Shown: positions 30,485 through 37,515 of the stretch, piece after piece | Numbering within the stretch: the first letter of the stretch is position 1 | How the letters are laid out: the number at the start of each line of letters is the position of its first letter | Program-made: the position numbers and the translations under genes | The notes under the pieces: generated by a model | What the model was told of the DNA's origin: nothing | Seen by the model: the letters and a program-made list of their open reading frames with translations, nothing else | The model's database searches: none | Virus record (IMG/VR): IMGVR_UViG_3300034682_000239 | Coordinates: 1 to 37,515 of that record | Length of the DNA: 37,515 bases | Source: a virus | Direction: 5' to 3' (one strand)

Positions 30485-32248
30485 ATGACCCCGGTCGTTG
30501 TGGAGCGCATTGCTGCGCTGGCCAGAGCTATCCGCTCTGCTGGTCACGGAGAGAAGCAGCAACTGGTGAACGCCGCCGCAGAGGAACTGCAGCTGTCTGT
30601 TCAAACCATTTATCGCCATCTGAACAAGCTGACGGTGAAGTCGACCCCACGTAAACGCCGGAATGATGCGGGCCAGCATGAACTGGCCCGTGACGAAGCG
30701 CTGATGATTGCCGGTGTAATGACCGACAGCATCAGAGGCCACGGCAAACGTCTGTACAGCCTGAATGATGCGGTAGACCACCTGCGGGCGAACGGCCTGA
30801 TTAAGGCTGAGCGGATTGATACCGAAACCGGCGAAGTACTGCCTTTGAGTTACAGCGCAATTGCCCGTGCGATGCGCGCCATGGGTGTACATCCTGACCA
30901 ACTGGCGCAGCCGGCACCACATATTGAGATGGCGAGTTTACACCCGAACCATGTGTGGCAAATCGACGCTAGTTTATGCGTGCTTTATTACCTCAAGCCA
31001 GGTAAAGGCCCGAACGGCCTGCACGTGATGGACAAGGACAAATTCTACAAAAACAAACCGGCCAATCTGGACCGGGTGATGGCTGACCGGGTTTGGTCTT
31101 ATGAAATCACCGACCACGCCAGCGGCTGGATATATGTGGAATACGTGATGGGCGCTGAGAGCGGCGAAAACCTTTGCAGTGTGCTGATTAACGCCATGCA
31201 GGAACGCGGCGGCGCAGACATGCTGCACGGGGTACCGAAGATTTTGTACATGGACCCAGGCAGTGCCAACACCAGTTACATGACCAAAAACCTGTGCCGC
31301 GCTTTGGGCATTCAGGCCATCGCCCACGAAGCCGGCAATGCACAGGCAACAGGCCAGGTGGAGAACGCCCGGAACATCATTGAACGCAAGTTTGAAAGCG
31401 GTCTGCGCTTTCGGCCTGTGGCTGATTTAGCTGCGCTGAATGCCTTAGCTGCACAGTGGCGTGCCGTGTTTAACGCAACAGCAGTGCACAGACGCCACGG
31501 TGCACCGCGTTCAGCGGTATGGATGCGGATCAGCGAAGCTCAGTTGATTAAAGCGCCGTCTTTGGAAGTGTGCCGGGAACTGGCAATTGCAGCCCCGGTA
31601 GAACGCAAAGTGACGCCGAAGTTACGGGTCAGTTTTGGTGGCGCTGAGTATGACGTGAGAGACGTTCCAGGCGTGCTGGTTGGCCAGAAAGTACTGGTCA
31701 CCCGAAACCCTTGGCGCTCAGATGCGGCACAGCTGGTCAGCCATGACCTTGACGGCAAAGAAGTGTTCCATGTCATTCCCGAAGTCATCAAAGGCGAGTT
31801 CGGATTCTCTGTGAATGCACAGGTTTTTGGCGAAGGGTTCAGCCAGCGCGCAGCAACACCAACGCAGCAAGCGAAAACAGAAATCGAGCAGCTGATGACT
31901 GGCACCAGTTCAGTGACAGAGGCAGAGGCGGCCCGCAAAGCAAAACAGCTGCCGCTGGGTGGGCGCTTCAACCCATACAAGCCGCTGGAAGATGCCGAAC
32001 TGCCGGTATTTATGCCGCGCCGCGGTACTGCACACAACCTGCAGGCACCGCAGGTTGAACATCTGCAGCTCAGCACTGTTGAGCTGGCAATGCGCCTGCA
32101 CAAAGTCATGGGGTCCAGCTGGACACCTGAGCATTTTGCCTGGCTGCAACAACGTTATCCGGAGGGAGCCACCGAAGATCAGCTGGATGCTATCGCCCAA
32201 CAACTGACTAAACCTGTGGCCAAGCTGCGGGTGGTGGGGAATGAATAA
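30485..32248 (+). CDS. MuA-like DDE transposase
   Basis: 587 residues. The N-terminal helix-turn-helix region (AAEELQLSVQTIYRHLNKLT) would bind ends. The RNase H-like core has Asp161 in HVWQIDASLCVLYYL, Asp257 in ILYMDPGSANTSYM and Glu293 in GQVENARNIIE, with 35 residues between the last two. A beta-barrel-like segment follows (KLRVSFGGAEYDVRDVPGVL), then a C-terminal helical region that should contact the ATPase. It catalyses end cleavage and strand transfer for replication and integration. Its stop overlaps the ATPase start (TAATG). Mu's D-to-E spacing is larger as I recall. Confidence 0.95.
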   Translation: MTPVVVERIAALARAIRSAGHGEKQQLVNAAAEELQLSVQTIYRHLNKLTVKSTPRKRRNDAGQHELARDEALMIAGVMTDSIRGHGKRLYSLNDAVDHLRANGLIKAERIDTETGEVLPLSYSAIARAMRAMGVHPDQLAQPAPHIEMASLHPNHVWQIDASLCVLYYLKPGKGPNGLHVMDKDKFYKNKPANLDRVMADRVWSYEITDHASGWIYVEYVMGAESGENLCSVLINAMQERGGADMLHGVPKILYMDPGSANTSYMTKNLCRALGIQAIAHEAGNAQATGQVENARNIIERKFESGLRFRPVADLAALNALAAQWRAVFNATAVHRRHGAPRSAVWMRISEAQLIKAPSLEVCRELAIAAPVERKVTPKLRVSFGGAEYDVRDVPGVLVGQKVLVTRNPWRSDAAQLVSHDLDGKEVFHVIPEVIKGEFGFSVNAQVFGEGFSQRAATPTQQAKTEIEQLMTGTSSVTEAEAARKAKQLPLGGRFNPYKPLEDAELPVFMPRRGTAHNLQAPQVEHLQLSTVELAMRLHKVMGSSWTPEHFAWLQQRYPEGATEDQLDAIAQQLTKPVAKLRVVGNE

Positions 32249-33396
32249 TGCTGAAGCTGAAACAAATTTTGCTGGCCAACAAAGCCAGCCAGGCCGAACT
32301 GGCCAGACACCTGGATTTAAGCCCGGCCGCCGTGGCGCAACTGATTAACCATCATCAGTACCCACGCAGCATGGACCAGGAAGAAATTAAGAAAAGTATC
32401 ACAACGTGGCTGGTCAGCCTGGGAATCGCCCGGAACGACATTGACCAGGCATTTGAAGAAGAGACCGGAGCTGCTGCGAACAGCCCCGGCCAGTCAACGC
32501 AAACGTCCTTGGAGGACCAACTAATGTTACTACGCAAACACCAGTTAACGCCAGCCGCTAAACGTACCTTCAATTTACCGCGCAACCCATTTGATGAAGT
32601 GCGCAGTAGTGACGAAGTGTTTTTAACCCCTGAGATCCGCTATGTGCGTGAAGCCATGCGCATGACAGCCCGCCACGGTGGTTTTATGGCCGTGGTTGGT
32701 GAATCTGGCTCTGGTAAAAGCACGCTGCGCCGCGACCTGATTGAGTGGATTAAAAGCGAGAGCCAGCCGGTTCTGGTTATTGAACCTTATGTACTGGGGA
32801 TGGAAGACAACGACACCCAGGGCAAAACGCTGAAAGCCGGCCATATCGCTGAAGCCATCATGGCCACGGTCGCGCCGGGTGTCACACCGAAGCGCAGCCC
32901 CGAGGCGCGGTTTCGCCAGGTGCACAACACGCTGAAGGAATCGTTCCGCGCTGGTAACCGGCACATCTTAATTATCGAAGAAGCACACGGCCTGCCAATT
33001 CCAACCCTGAAACACCTGAAGCGGTTTTTCGAACTGGAAGATGGTTTCAGCAAACTGCTGGGCATCGTGCTGATTGGCCAGAGCGAGCTGGGCCAAAAGC
33101 TGGACGAGCGCAATCCGGCAGTGCGTGAGGTGGTGCAGCGCTGCGAAGTGGTCAACCTGCTGCCGCTGGACAATGAACTGGAAGGCTACCTTAGCCACCG
33201 CTTCCGTCTGGTGGGTCGGCCACTGAACGAAGTGATGAACAGCAAAGCGATTGAAGCGCTGCAGCACAAACTGACTGGCCAGAACTTCAGCGTGTTGTAT
33301 CCGCTGGCCATTCATAACGTGCTGACTGCAGCGATGAACCACGCTGCTGTGATTGGCGCGCCACTGGTAACACCGGAATTAGTTTTGGGGGTGTGA
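32248..33396 (+). CDS. MuB-like AAA+ ATPase, target-DNA activator
   Basis: 382 residues. An N-terminal helix-turn-helix (LANKASQAELARHLDLSPAA...LINHHQYPRS, ~10-40) resembles the MuB N-terminal domain. Walker A GESGSGKS is at residues 151-158 and Walker B ILIIEEAH near 240-247. A sensor/arginine segment follows (LIGQSELGQKLDERNPAVRE), then a C-terminal helical lid. It should form ATP-dependent filaments on target DNA, bring targets to the transposase and give target immunity. It is coupled to the transposase by a one-base overlap. Confidence 0.93.
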   Translation: MLKLKQILLANKASQAELARHLDLSPAAVAQLINHHQYPRSMDQEEIKKSITTWLVSLGIARNDIDQAFEEETGAAANSPGQSTQTSLEDQLMLLRKHQLTPAAKRTFNLPRNPFDEVRSSDEVFLTPEIRYVREAMRMTARHGGFMAVVGESGSGKSTLRRDLIEWIKSESQPVLVIEPYVLGMEDNDTQGKTLKAGHIAEAIMATVAPGVTPKRSPEARFRQVHNTLKESFRAGNRHILIIEEAHGLPIPTLKHLKRFFELEDGFSKLLGIVLIGQSELGQKLDERNPAVREVVQRCEVVNLLPLDNELEGYLSHRFRLVGRPLNEVMNSKAIEALQHKLTGQNFSVLYPLAIHNVLTAAMNHAAVIGAPLVTPELVLGV

Positions 33397-33397
33397 T

Positions 33398-33685
33398 GTG
33401 AAAACACATAAACAGATTATTCAAGAGTTAAGCGCTGCCCAGGTGGCGGTGCAAAAGTTGGGTGAATACGGCTTTAAGGTGCTGAGTGTTGCCATGGGCA
33501 ACCTGCACCCAATCATCACCATTCAGCCGCCAGTTCAGAAGCTGATTAATAAAAAGCTGCAGGACGCACAACCGATCAGCGTGCGTTGCCGCTCAAGCAA
33601 TCCGGAACGCATTTACGCAGCCCGCTTTCACGGCTGCATGGTGACCTGGGCCGCTGAGTTCTCAAGCGTTAAGGGGGCAGCATGA
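33398..33685 (+). CDS. Small early protein, unknown
   Basis: 95 residues from GTG at 33398, one base after the ATPase stop. An N-terminal amphipathic helix (KQIIQELSAAQVAVQKLGEY) is followed by beta-like VLSVAMGNLHPIITIQPPVQ, and the C-terminus RIYAARFHGCMVTWAAEFSS. I do not recognise the family. It is coupled to the next gene by ATGA. Confidence 0.6.
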   Translation: MKTHKQIIQELSAAQVAVQKLGEYGFKVLSVAMGNLHPIITIQPPVQKLINKKLQDAQPISVRCRSSNPERIYAARFHGCMVTWAAEFSSVKGAA

Positions 33686-33960
33686 GCATGCTTCCAACGA
33701 CTGAACGCATCCAGGTTGAGATTGCAGTGGCCATGAGTATTCGCGAGCAGTACGGCACCAATCAGCCTGGCAAAACTTATGAAGATGGCATTGCTGAAGC
33801 GCTGCTGTGGGTGCTGGGTGGTCAGGAACCACAGAATCACGCTCAGCAATGCAGTGGCTGTGGCAGAACCGGCGGTGGCTATTGCCCAGACTGTGGGCCG
33901 GTCATGGGTGACAGTACTTATGCCGGCATGACCACAGCTTTAGCAGGAGGTGCCAACTGA
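33682..33960 (+). CDS. Small early protein with C-terminal zinc ribbon
   Basis: 92 residues. Helical N-terminus (TERIQVEIAVAMSIREQYGT), then CSGCGRTGGGYCPDCG, a four-cysteine zinc-ribbon knuckle pair (C-x2-C ... C-x2-C), followed by a Gly/Ala-rich end. The ribbon suggests nucleic acid or protein binding. Four-base overlap with the previous gene and one-base overlap with the next. Function unknown. Confidence 0.65.
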   Translation: MSMLPTTERIQVEIAVAMSIREQYGTNQPGKTYEDGIAEALLWVLGGQEPQNHAQQCSGCGRTGGGYCPDCGPVMGDSTYAGMTTALAGGAN

Positions 33961-34643
33961 TGGACGAGCGCATTTTAGACAAAATCAAAAAGCTGCTGGC
34001 GCTGGCCAAATCGACCAGTAGCGAACATGAGGCTGCCAATGCGATGCGCAAGGTTCAGGCTTTGATGAAAGAGCATCAGCTGACTGAAACAGATGTGGCG
34101 TTGCATGAGATTGCCGAGCAGCACACTAAGCGGGCGAATACTTCCAGCAAACAGCCACTATGGGCCTCGATGCTGTCCAAGACTATCGCCAGTGCTTTTG
34201 GCATTGATTATCTGCTGAGCTGGCAGCCGGCGATTGGCCGCTGCATCACCTTTATTGGCCCCAAAGACCGGGTTGAGATTGGCACCTACTGTTACGACGT
34301 GCTTGCACCTCAGCTTGTTAAGGCCCGCCGCGAATTTCTGGCAGGCCTTAACAAAAGACTGAAAACAGCAACCAAAACCAACCGTGCTGACCTTTTCGCT
34401 GAAGGCTGGATCATCGCTGTACGCCGCAAGGTTGAAGCATTAGTGCCAACCGAAGACGAGCAGCAACTTATCCAGCTGTTCATGGAGAAGAACTACCCGG
34501 ATTTGCACACTACCAACTCACGCGCTGCAGCAACACGCGCACGCGATATGGGTAGCAAATTCATGGGGATGGCTAAGGGCCAAAAAGTCCAACTTAATGC
34601 CGGTGTAGCGGGTGCTGCACAGGGCAAACTTACTTACAATTGA
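33960..34643 (+). CDS. DUF2786 early protein
   Basis: 227 residues, start in TGATG overlap. The first ~45 residues, ILDKIKKLLALAKSTSSEHEAANAMRKVQALMKEHQL, are a clear DUF2786 domain ('KIrkLLaLA.st.n.hEA..A...A..Lm..h.l'). The rest holds WASMLSKTIASAFGIDYLLS, FIGPKDRVEIGTYCYDVLAP and a helical basic section (REFLAGLNKRLKTATKTNRA, then WIIAVRRKVEAL). The family is frequent in phage early regions; its function is not known to me. Confidence 0.82.
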   Translation: MDERILDKIKKLLALAKSTSSEHEAANAMRKVQALMKEHQLTETDVALHEIAEQHTKRANTSSKQPLWASMLSKTIASAFGIDYLLSWQPAIGRCITFIGPKDRVEIGTYCYDVLAPQLVKARREFLAGLNKRLKTATKTNRADLFAEGWIIAVRRKVEALVPTEDEQQLIQLFMEKNYPDLHTTNSRAAATRARDMGSKFMGMAKGQKVQLNAGVAGAAQGKLTYN

Positions 34644-34655
34644 TAGGAGTTCGTC

Positions 34656-35276
34656 ATGGAAAAACCAATCCCTGAAGGTTACTGGAAGGATGCCCGCGGC
34701 TCGCTGGTACCAGTTGACCTGATTAAACCAATCGACAAACAGCGCGACCAGCTGGTGCGCGAAATTGTTGAAAACGCAAAACAGTTAAACGAGCTGATGA
34801 CGAAATTTAAAGCCAACACCTTTGGTGACATCGAGGCATTTGTTGACCTGTCATTACAAGAATACAACACCAAGCTGGGTGGCAAAAAAGGCAATGTCAG
34901 CCTGGCCACCTTTGATGGCCAATTCAAAGTTGTGCGAGTCAATGCAGACAACATCAACTTTGACGAGCGCATTCAAGCCGCTAAAGAGCTGATAGATGAA
35001 TGTGTCGCTGAATGGAGCGTTGGTGCACGGCCGGAAATTAAAGCCATCATCGACAATGCATTTGCGGTCGACAAGCAAGGCAAAATTTCTATCGGCCGGG
35101 TGTTAAATCTGCGCCGGCTCGACATCAAAGACCCGCGCTGGGTAAAGGCGATGGATGCGATCAGCGATTCACTGCAGGTTATCGGCAGCACCTCTTACAT
35201 CCGCGTCTATGAGCGTGTCGGTGACACCGACAATTACCTGCACATTCCACTGGATATGGCGGCGGTGCGGTTATGA
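34656..35276 (+). CDS. DUF3164 early protein
   Basis: 206 residues with TAGGAG upstream. The opening, IPEGYWKDARGSLVPVDLIKPIDKQRDQLV, is the DUF3164 signature ('P.gY..da.G.lvP...ik..d..rd'). KKGNVSLATFDGQFKVVRVN, AAKELIDECVAEWSVGARPE and VLNLRRLDIKDPRWVKAMDA also fit. The protein is widely conserved in the early arm of Mu-type phages, close to GemA, but its role is unestablished as far as I know. Confidence 0.88.
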   Translation: MEKPIPEGYWKDARGSLVPVDLIKPIDKQRDQLVREIVENAKQLNELMTKFKANTFGDIEAFVDLSLQEYNTKLGGKKGNVSLATFDGQFKVVRVNADNINFDERIQAAKELIDECVAEWSVGARPEIKAIIDNAFAVDKQGKISIGRVLNLRRLDIKDPRWVKAMDAISDSLQVIGSTSYIRVYERVGDTDNYLHIPLDMAAVRL

Positions 35277-35428
35277 CAGCAGACGACTTTAAAGCGAAAG
35301 CAGCCGAGTGCGCTGGTGATTGTGATGTGTACGAACTGTGCCTTACCTACCTGCGCCACCAGGCAAAGTCTGATAAGCAACCTGTCGCGTTAAAGGCGAT
35401 GGATATTTACGAAGAGGTGATGGCATGA
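35273..35428 (+). CDS. 51-residue early protein
   Basis: Reads MTADDFKAKAAECAGDCDVY and continues ELCLTYLRHQAKSDKQPVAL to a stop inside the next gene's start. It overlaps both neighbours by four bases (ATGA at each end), a strong sign of a real coupled gene. Three cysteines and mostly helical; no family recognised. Confidence 0.65.
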   Translation: MTADDFKAKAAECAGDCDVYELCLTYLRHQAKSDKQPVALKAMDIYEEVMA

Positions 35429-35736
35429 GCGAGAACTACACCACGATCACAATATCCGTTCCTGAAGGCGTTGATTTAAAGCTTGGTCCAAAAATCAATG
35501 TCCAGGGGATTGAAGTTGATTGTCATGCGATCGCCTGGGAAGAAAACAGTATCGGCCGCACGTTTGCCTTAGAGCAGCGTTTAGAAGTTGCACTGGAACT
35601 GTTGGAAGACGGCAAATATTCCGAAAAGGATATTTATGGCTACCGCGCACGGCTTGAAGAACTGAAAAACAGTGGCGGGTTGATTGGGGTTGAGCAGTCC
35701 GACGAAGCAGAAGAACTGGTTGAGTTTGACGACTAA
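35425..35736 (+). CDS. Acidic early protein, unknown
   Basis: 103 residues. Beta-like N-terminus (MSENYTTITISVPEGVDLKL, GIEVDCHAIAWEENSIGR) then helical, strongly acidic C-terminus (YRARLEELKNSGGLIGVEQS, DEAEELVEFDD). No known motif. An acidic, DNA-mimic-like surface is conceivable but unproven. The start overlaps the previous stop (ATGA). It is followed by two hairpins before the next gene. Confidence 0.6.
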   Translation: MSENYTTITISVPEGVDLKLGPKINVQGIEVDCHAIAWEENSIGRTFALEQRLEVALELLEDGKYSEKDIYGYRARLEELKNSGGLIGVEQSDEAEELVEFDD

Positions 35737-35741
35737 GCGAA

Positions 35742-35777
35742 ACGCCGCAAGGCGTCTGCCGGTGGTGGTTCACCGGC
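35742..35777 (+). other. Two adjacent hairpins in the early operon gap
   Basis: ACGCC-GCAA-GGCGT (35742-35755) and GCCGGTG-GTGGTT-CACCGGC (35758-35777) are perfect stems of five and seven base pairs, separated by two bases. They lie six bases past the stop of the acidic protein gene. No U-run follows. Possible attenuator, processing site or mRNA 3' end guard before the GemA-Mor segment. Confidence 0.55.
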
Positions 35778-35815
35778 ACTGACGAGCAGCCAATAGATAG
35801 AACAGGTGGTAATTG

Positions 35816-35989
35816 ATGGACTGGGAATCGCTTTTTATCAACATGAAATACGGCGGTATCTGCGGTTGTCTGGTGGCAGGTTTAATTATTGGCGTTGGTG
35901 TCATGTTTTCAGAAGCCGCTATGCAGTGCGGCTTCTATTTGTTGGTTCCCTCGCTTGCGAGTGCTTTTATTGGGGAGATGCTGGCGTGA
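35816..35989 (+). CDS. 57-residue membrane protein
   Basis: MDWESLFINMKYGGICGCLV continues AGLIIGVGVMFSEAAMQCGF and YLLVPSLASAFIGEMLA: two membrane helices with a short loop. ATG at 35816 has a CAGGTGG ribosome site upstream, and the stop overlaps the GTG of gemA (GTGA). Unknown role; small membrane proteins in this slot could affect host envelope or superinfection. Confidence 0.68.
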   Translation: MDWESLFINMKYGGICGCLVAGLIIGVGVMFSEAAMQCGFYLLVPSLASAFIGEMLA

Positions 35990-36561
35990 ATCCTACCGGC
36001 AAAAAAGTTTCAAATCGCAGTCGTTTGATTCAGTTGATTCATATCGGCAAAGGCCAGCTGTTAATGGCCGACGATAGCTATCGCGCCTTACTGGCCTATC
36101 ATGGTAGCGGTAAAGAAAGCAGCTCAAAGCTGACAGAAATGGAGCTGCAGGCTGTACTCGATAACATGGCCAGACTCGGTTTTAAAGTAACCCCCAATAA
36201 GCCAAAGCATACAGAGAAACGCCTTAGTCCGAAAACACCTGAACAGGGTGCAGACGAACGCAGTGTGATCAGAGCTATCTGGATTTTTATGTTCAATGCC
36301 GGTTTTATCAGAGACGGCTCTGAGACAGCGCTAAACCGCTGGGTGCAGCGCCAGACATCGGAACTGAATAATGGTGCCGGTATCAGTTCGGTGGAATGGC
36401 TGACGCCAGGCAGCGCGTTAATGGTTCTGGAATCACTAAAGAAGTGGTGCCGCCGATTAATGTTCAGCGCGCTGCAAAAAAACGGGCACTCAGTTTTTCC
36501 GCAAATGAGTTACAACCAGCTGCTGGCCAAGTGGAACAAAGTCCACGGAGCTGACGCATGA
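35986..36561 (+). CDS. gemA: GemA-like regulatory protein (Mu gp16 / DUF1018)
   Basis: 191 residues from GTG at 35986, overlapping the membrane protein stop. A longer open frame from 35806 merely runs through that gene. Family signature: LIQLIHIGKGQLLMADDSYR, then ALLAYHGSGKESSSKLTEMELQAVLDNMARLGF (the 'D.eYR.lL....G..S...Lt..el..vl..l...GF' pattern). VIRAIWIFMFNAGFIRDGSE and NRWVQRQT follow, with a C-terminal LMVLESLKKWCRRLM. GemA in Mu is reported to alter host gene expression and DNA topology. Confidence 0.85.
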   Translation: MNPTGKKVSNRSRLIQLIHIGKGQLLMADDSYRALLAYHGSGKESSSKLTEMELQAVLDNMARLGFKVTPNKPKHTEKRLSPKTPEQGADERSVIRAIWIFMFNAGFIRDGSETALNRWVQRQTSELNNGAGISSVEWLTPGSALMVLESLKKWCRRLMFSALQKNGHSVFPQMSYNQLLAKWNKVHGADA

Positions 36562-37046
36562 AGCTTGGCCGCTGCCCGATTTGCCATTCCAATATCCATC
36601 TTGATCAGCTGGTTGCTGATGAAACTGGCCGGCAGTTGCTCGGCATTATTTCTAAACTGGGGTACCGCATGGGCCCGGCGCTGGTAGCATATCTGGCACT
36701 GTTCCGGCCAGCCAAACAAGACCTCAGCAATGCCAAAGCATTGGCATTGGTAACTGAAACACTGGAGCTGAGTAACAACCATGCAGTGTTATCTGAAGCG
36801 CTGCAGGACACGGTCAGTTCAATTCATTCAAGCCGGATCAATGGCCAGGTAAAACAGCTGGCCAATCACAACTATCTGAAAAAAGTACTGGCAGCCAAGC
36901 TGGCGACAGCAACTGTGACAACGACCAGTAGTTCCATCGAGCTGAAACATGAGCGCCCTGAATCGAGGGAAGAAGCCATGGCAGCATTTAATGCACGGAT
37001 GCAATCTTTAGGCGGACGAACGGTGGCACCCGATGACAGAAATTAA
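36558..37046 (+). CDS. Early protein with N-terminal zinc motif, unknown
   Basis: 162 residues, ATGA overlap with gemA and 14-base overlap with mor. N-terminus MKLGRCPICHSNIHLDQLVA carries C-x2-C-H-x3-H, a possible zinc site. Next, LLGIISKLGYRMGPALVAYL and ALFRPAKQDLSNAKALALVT are helical, and the C-terminal half is polar, with a Ser/Thr run (TATVTTTSSSIE) and EAMAAFNARMQSLGG. It is locked between gemA and mor, so probably co-regulates or supports replication. No family recognised. Confidence 0.65.
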   Translation: MKLGRCPICHSNIHLDQLVADETGRQLLGIISKLGYRMGPALVAYLALFRPAKQDLSNAKALALVTETLELSNNHAVLSEALQDTVSSIHSSRINGQVKQLANHNYLKKVLAAKLATATVTTTSSSIELKHERPESREEAMAAFNARMQSLGGRTVAPDDRN

Positions 37047-37401
37047 GACAGACAAAGTTGGAATGGCGGCATTGCGCCATGAACTTTTAGACGACGTCGT
37101 GGAGCAGGCAAAAAACGTTTTGGTTGACCACGGCGTTGATACCGACGTATCAGAACAGGCTGCAACGGCCATCGCTGAGCACCTGGCTGACCATTGGGGC
37201 GGCCAGCTGATTAATTTCCCGAAGAACTTCCTGTACAAACTAGCCCAACGCGACCGCGTCATATATGATGAATTCAACGGACGAAACATTGCAGAGCTTG
37301 CTCGCAAATTTAATATGTCCGTTCGGGGAATCTACAAGGTGATTAACCGGGCACAGAAGCGTGCAGTGAAAGAAAAACAACCTGATTTATTTGGCGATTA
37401 A
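37033..37401 (+). CDS. mor: Mor-family transcription activator of the late genes
   Basis: 122 residues. The C-terminal ~75 residues match the Mor/C family: IAEHLADHWGGQLINFPKNF (H-W-G-G-x-x-x-x-F-P-K), then RDRVIYDEFNGRNIAELARK and FNMSVRGIYKVINRAQKRAV (helix-turn-helix). The N-terminal part is the dimerisation region (ELLDDVVEQAKNVLVDHGVD). Mor proteins bind a dyad upstream of a promoter with a poor -35 and recruit RNA polymerase. Only one Mor/C protein is present, so it should activate the late promoter in front of the holin directly. It is the last gene before the right terminus. Confidence 0.92.
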   Translation: MTEIKTDKVGMAALRHELLDDVVEQAKNVLVDHGVDTDVSEQAATAIAEHLADHWGGQLINFPKNFLYKLAQRDRVIYDEFNGRNIAELARKFNMSVRGIYKVINRAQKRAVKEKQPDLFGD

Positions 37402-37515
37402 TTTTTGCTTATTTTGAAACTGTTTTTCTTTTTTTGTTTCGTTTAATCCCTTTCTATCCCGTTTGATCCCTTAATTATCTCAGTTTCTCTGGTCTATTTA
37501 TCTCACTCTCTCTCA
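37402..37515. promoter_or_regulatory. Right terminus with phased decamers and terminal repeats
   Basis: This gene-free end starts T-rich (37402-37440). It then holds three adjacent decamers, GTTTAATCCC, TTTCTATCCC and GTTTGATCCC (37441-37470), each ending ATCCC, one helical turn apart. Two 16-base direct repeats follow, TTATCTCAGTTTCTCT (37475-37490) and TTATCTCACTCTCTCT (37498-37513), 23 bases apart, and the terminal CA. It is the expected second transposase end but does not resemble Mu's left-end sites as I remember them. Confidence 0.65.

Larger units (their letters stand above)
1..37515. mobile_element. Complete Mu-type transposable phage genome (siphovirus-like, B3-style layout)
   Basis: The window carries a full set of transposable-phage modules: DDE transposase, AAA ATPase partner, Mor activator, GemA, CI-type repressor, Mu-like terminase, DUF935 portal, gpG, protease, gp35/36/37 and tail genes. 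It begins with TG and ends with CA, the family's terminal dinucleotides, and the left terminal bases match Mu's right end. The 37.5 kb length is normal for the group. Early genes run rightward and late genes leftward from a control region near 28.9 kb. That differs from Mu, where both run the same way, but resembles what I recall of phage B3. No host sequence is seen at either edge, so integration site and host cannot be read. Confidence 0.9.

Noticed and set aside
35806-35985. 180-base N-terminal extension of GemA
   Set aside because: It translates the small membrane protein gene in the wrong frame into an unlikely Arg/Trp-rich leader. GTG at 35986, overlapping that gene's stop, gives the normal family start.
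1-37515. tRNA, rRNA, riboswitch or retron/DGR elements
   Set aside because: I looked for cloverleaf, conserved rRNA blocks, reverse transcriptase motifs and variable-repeat pairs and saw none.

Overview
The window looks like one complete transposable (Mu-type) bacteriophage genome, cut at its own ends. It starts with TG and ends with CA, the terminal dinucleotides of Mu-family elements. The first ~51 bases closely match the right end of phage Mu as I remember it. The host is very probably a gammaproteobacterium. An aquatic genus such as Rheinheimera or Alishewanella is only a guess from codon and base style. No host genes, rRNA, tRNA or CRISPR are visible.

Layout. Two transcription units diverge from a control region at about 28.84-28.96 kb. 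The rightward early arm (28.96-37.40 kb) encodes a Ner/Cro-like regulator, an IclR-type winged-helix protein, a coiled-coil protein, a MuA-like DDE transposase, a MuB-like ATPase, a run of small early proteins (zinc-ribbon, DUF2786, DUF3164, small membrane protein), GemA, a zinc-motif protein and a Mor-family activator. The leftward arm begins with a CI-type repressor (28.4-28.8 kb). An AT-rich accessory pair follows (TPR-like protein plus two-helix membrane protein, 27.6-28.3 kb), and then the late genes down to base 92.

Late genes, in transcription order: lysis (holin, exported SLT transglycosylase, Rz with a nested Rz1 lipoprotein); Mu gp25/26/27-like proteins including the small terminase; large terminase; DUF935 portal; gp30 head morphogenesis protein with a PBECR2-like nuclease tail; gpG; protease/scaffold; decoration protein; major capsid; a repeat-rich gp35-like protein; gp36; gp37; tail tube; G and GT tail chaperones joined by a predicted -1 frameshift; a 1896-residue tape measure; tail-tip proteins; a permuted NlpC/P60-like hydrolase; and repeat-bearing fibre proteins. 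No contractile sheath gene is present, so the particle should be a long-tailed siphovirus with a Mu-type head module. This is the mosaic I recall for Pseudomonas phages B3 and D3112, and the inverted early arm recalls B3.

How it should work (inference): the repressor and Ner act on the 28.84-28.96 kb region. MuA/MuB-like proteins replicate the element by transposition using the two terminal regions. Mor, made last in the early arm, switches on the late promoter in front of the holin. The most unusual points are a very high density of the palindrome CTGCAG, unlike left and right ends with 10-bp phased repeats on the right, a hairpin overlapping the holin ribosome site, the accessory pair next to the repressor, and the nuclease-like tail on the minor head protein.
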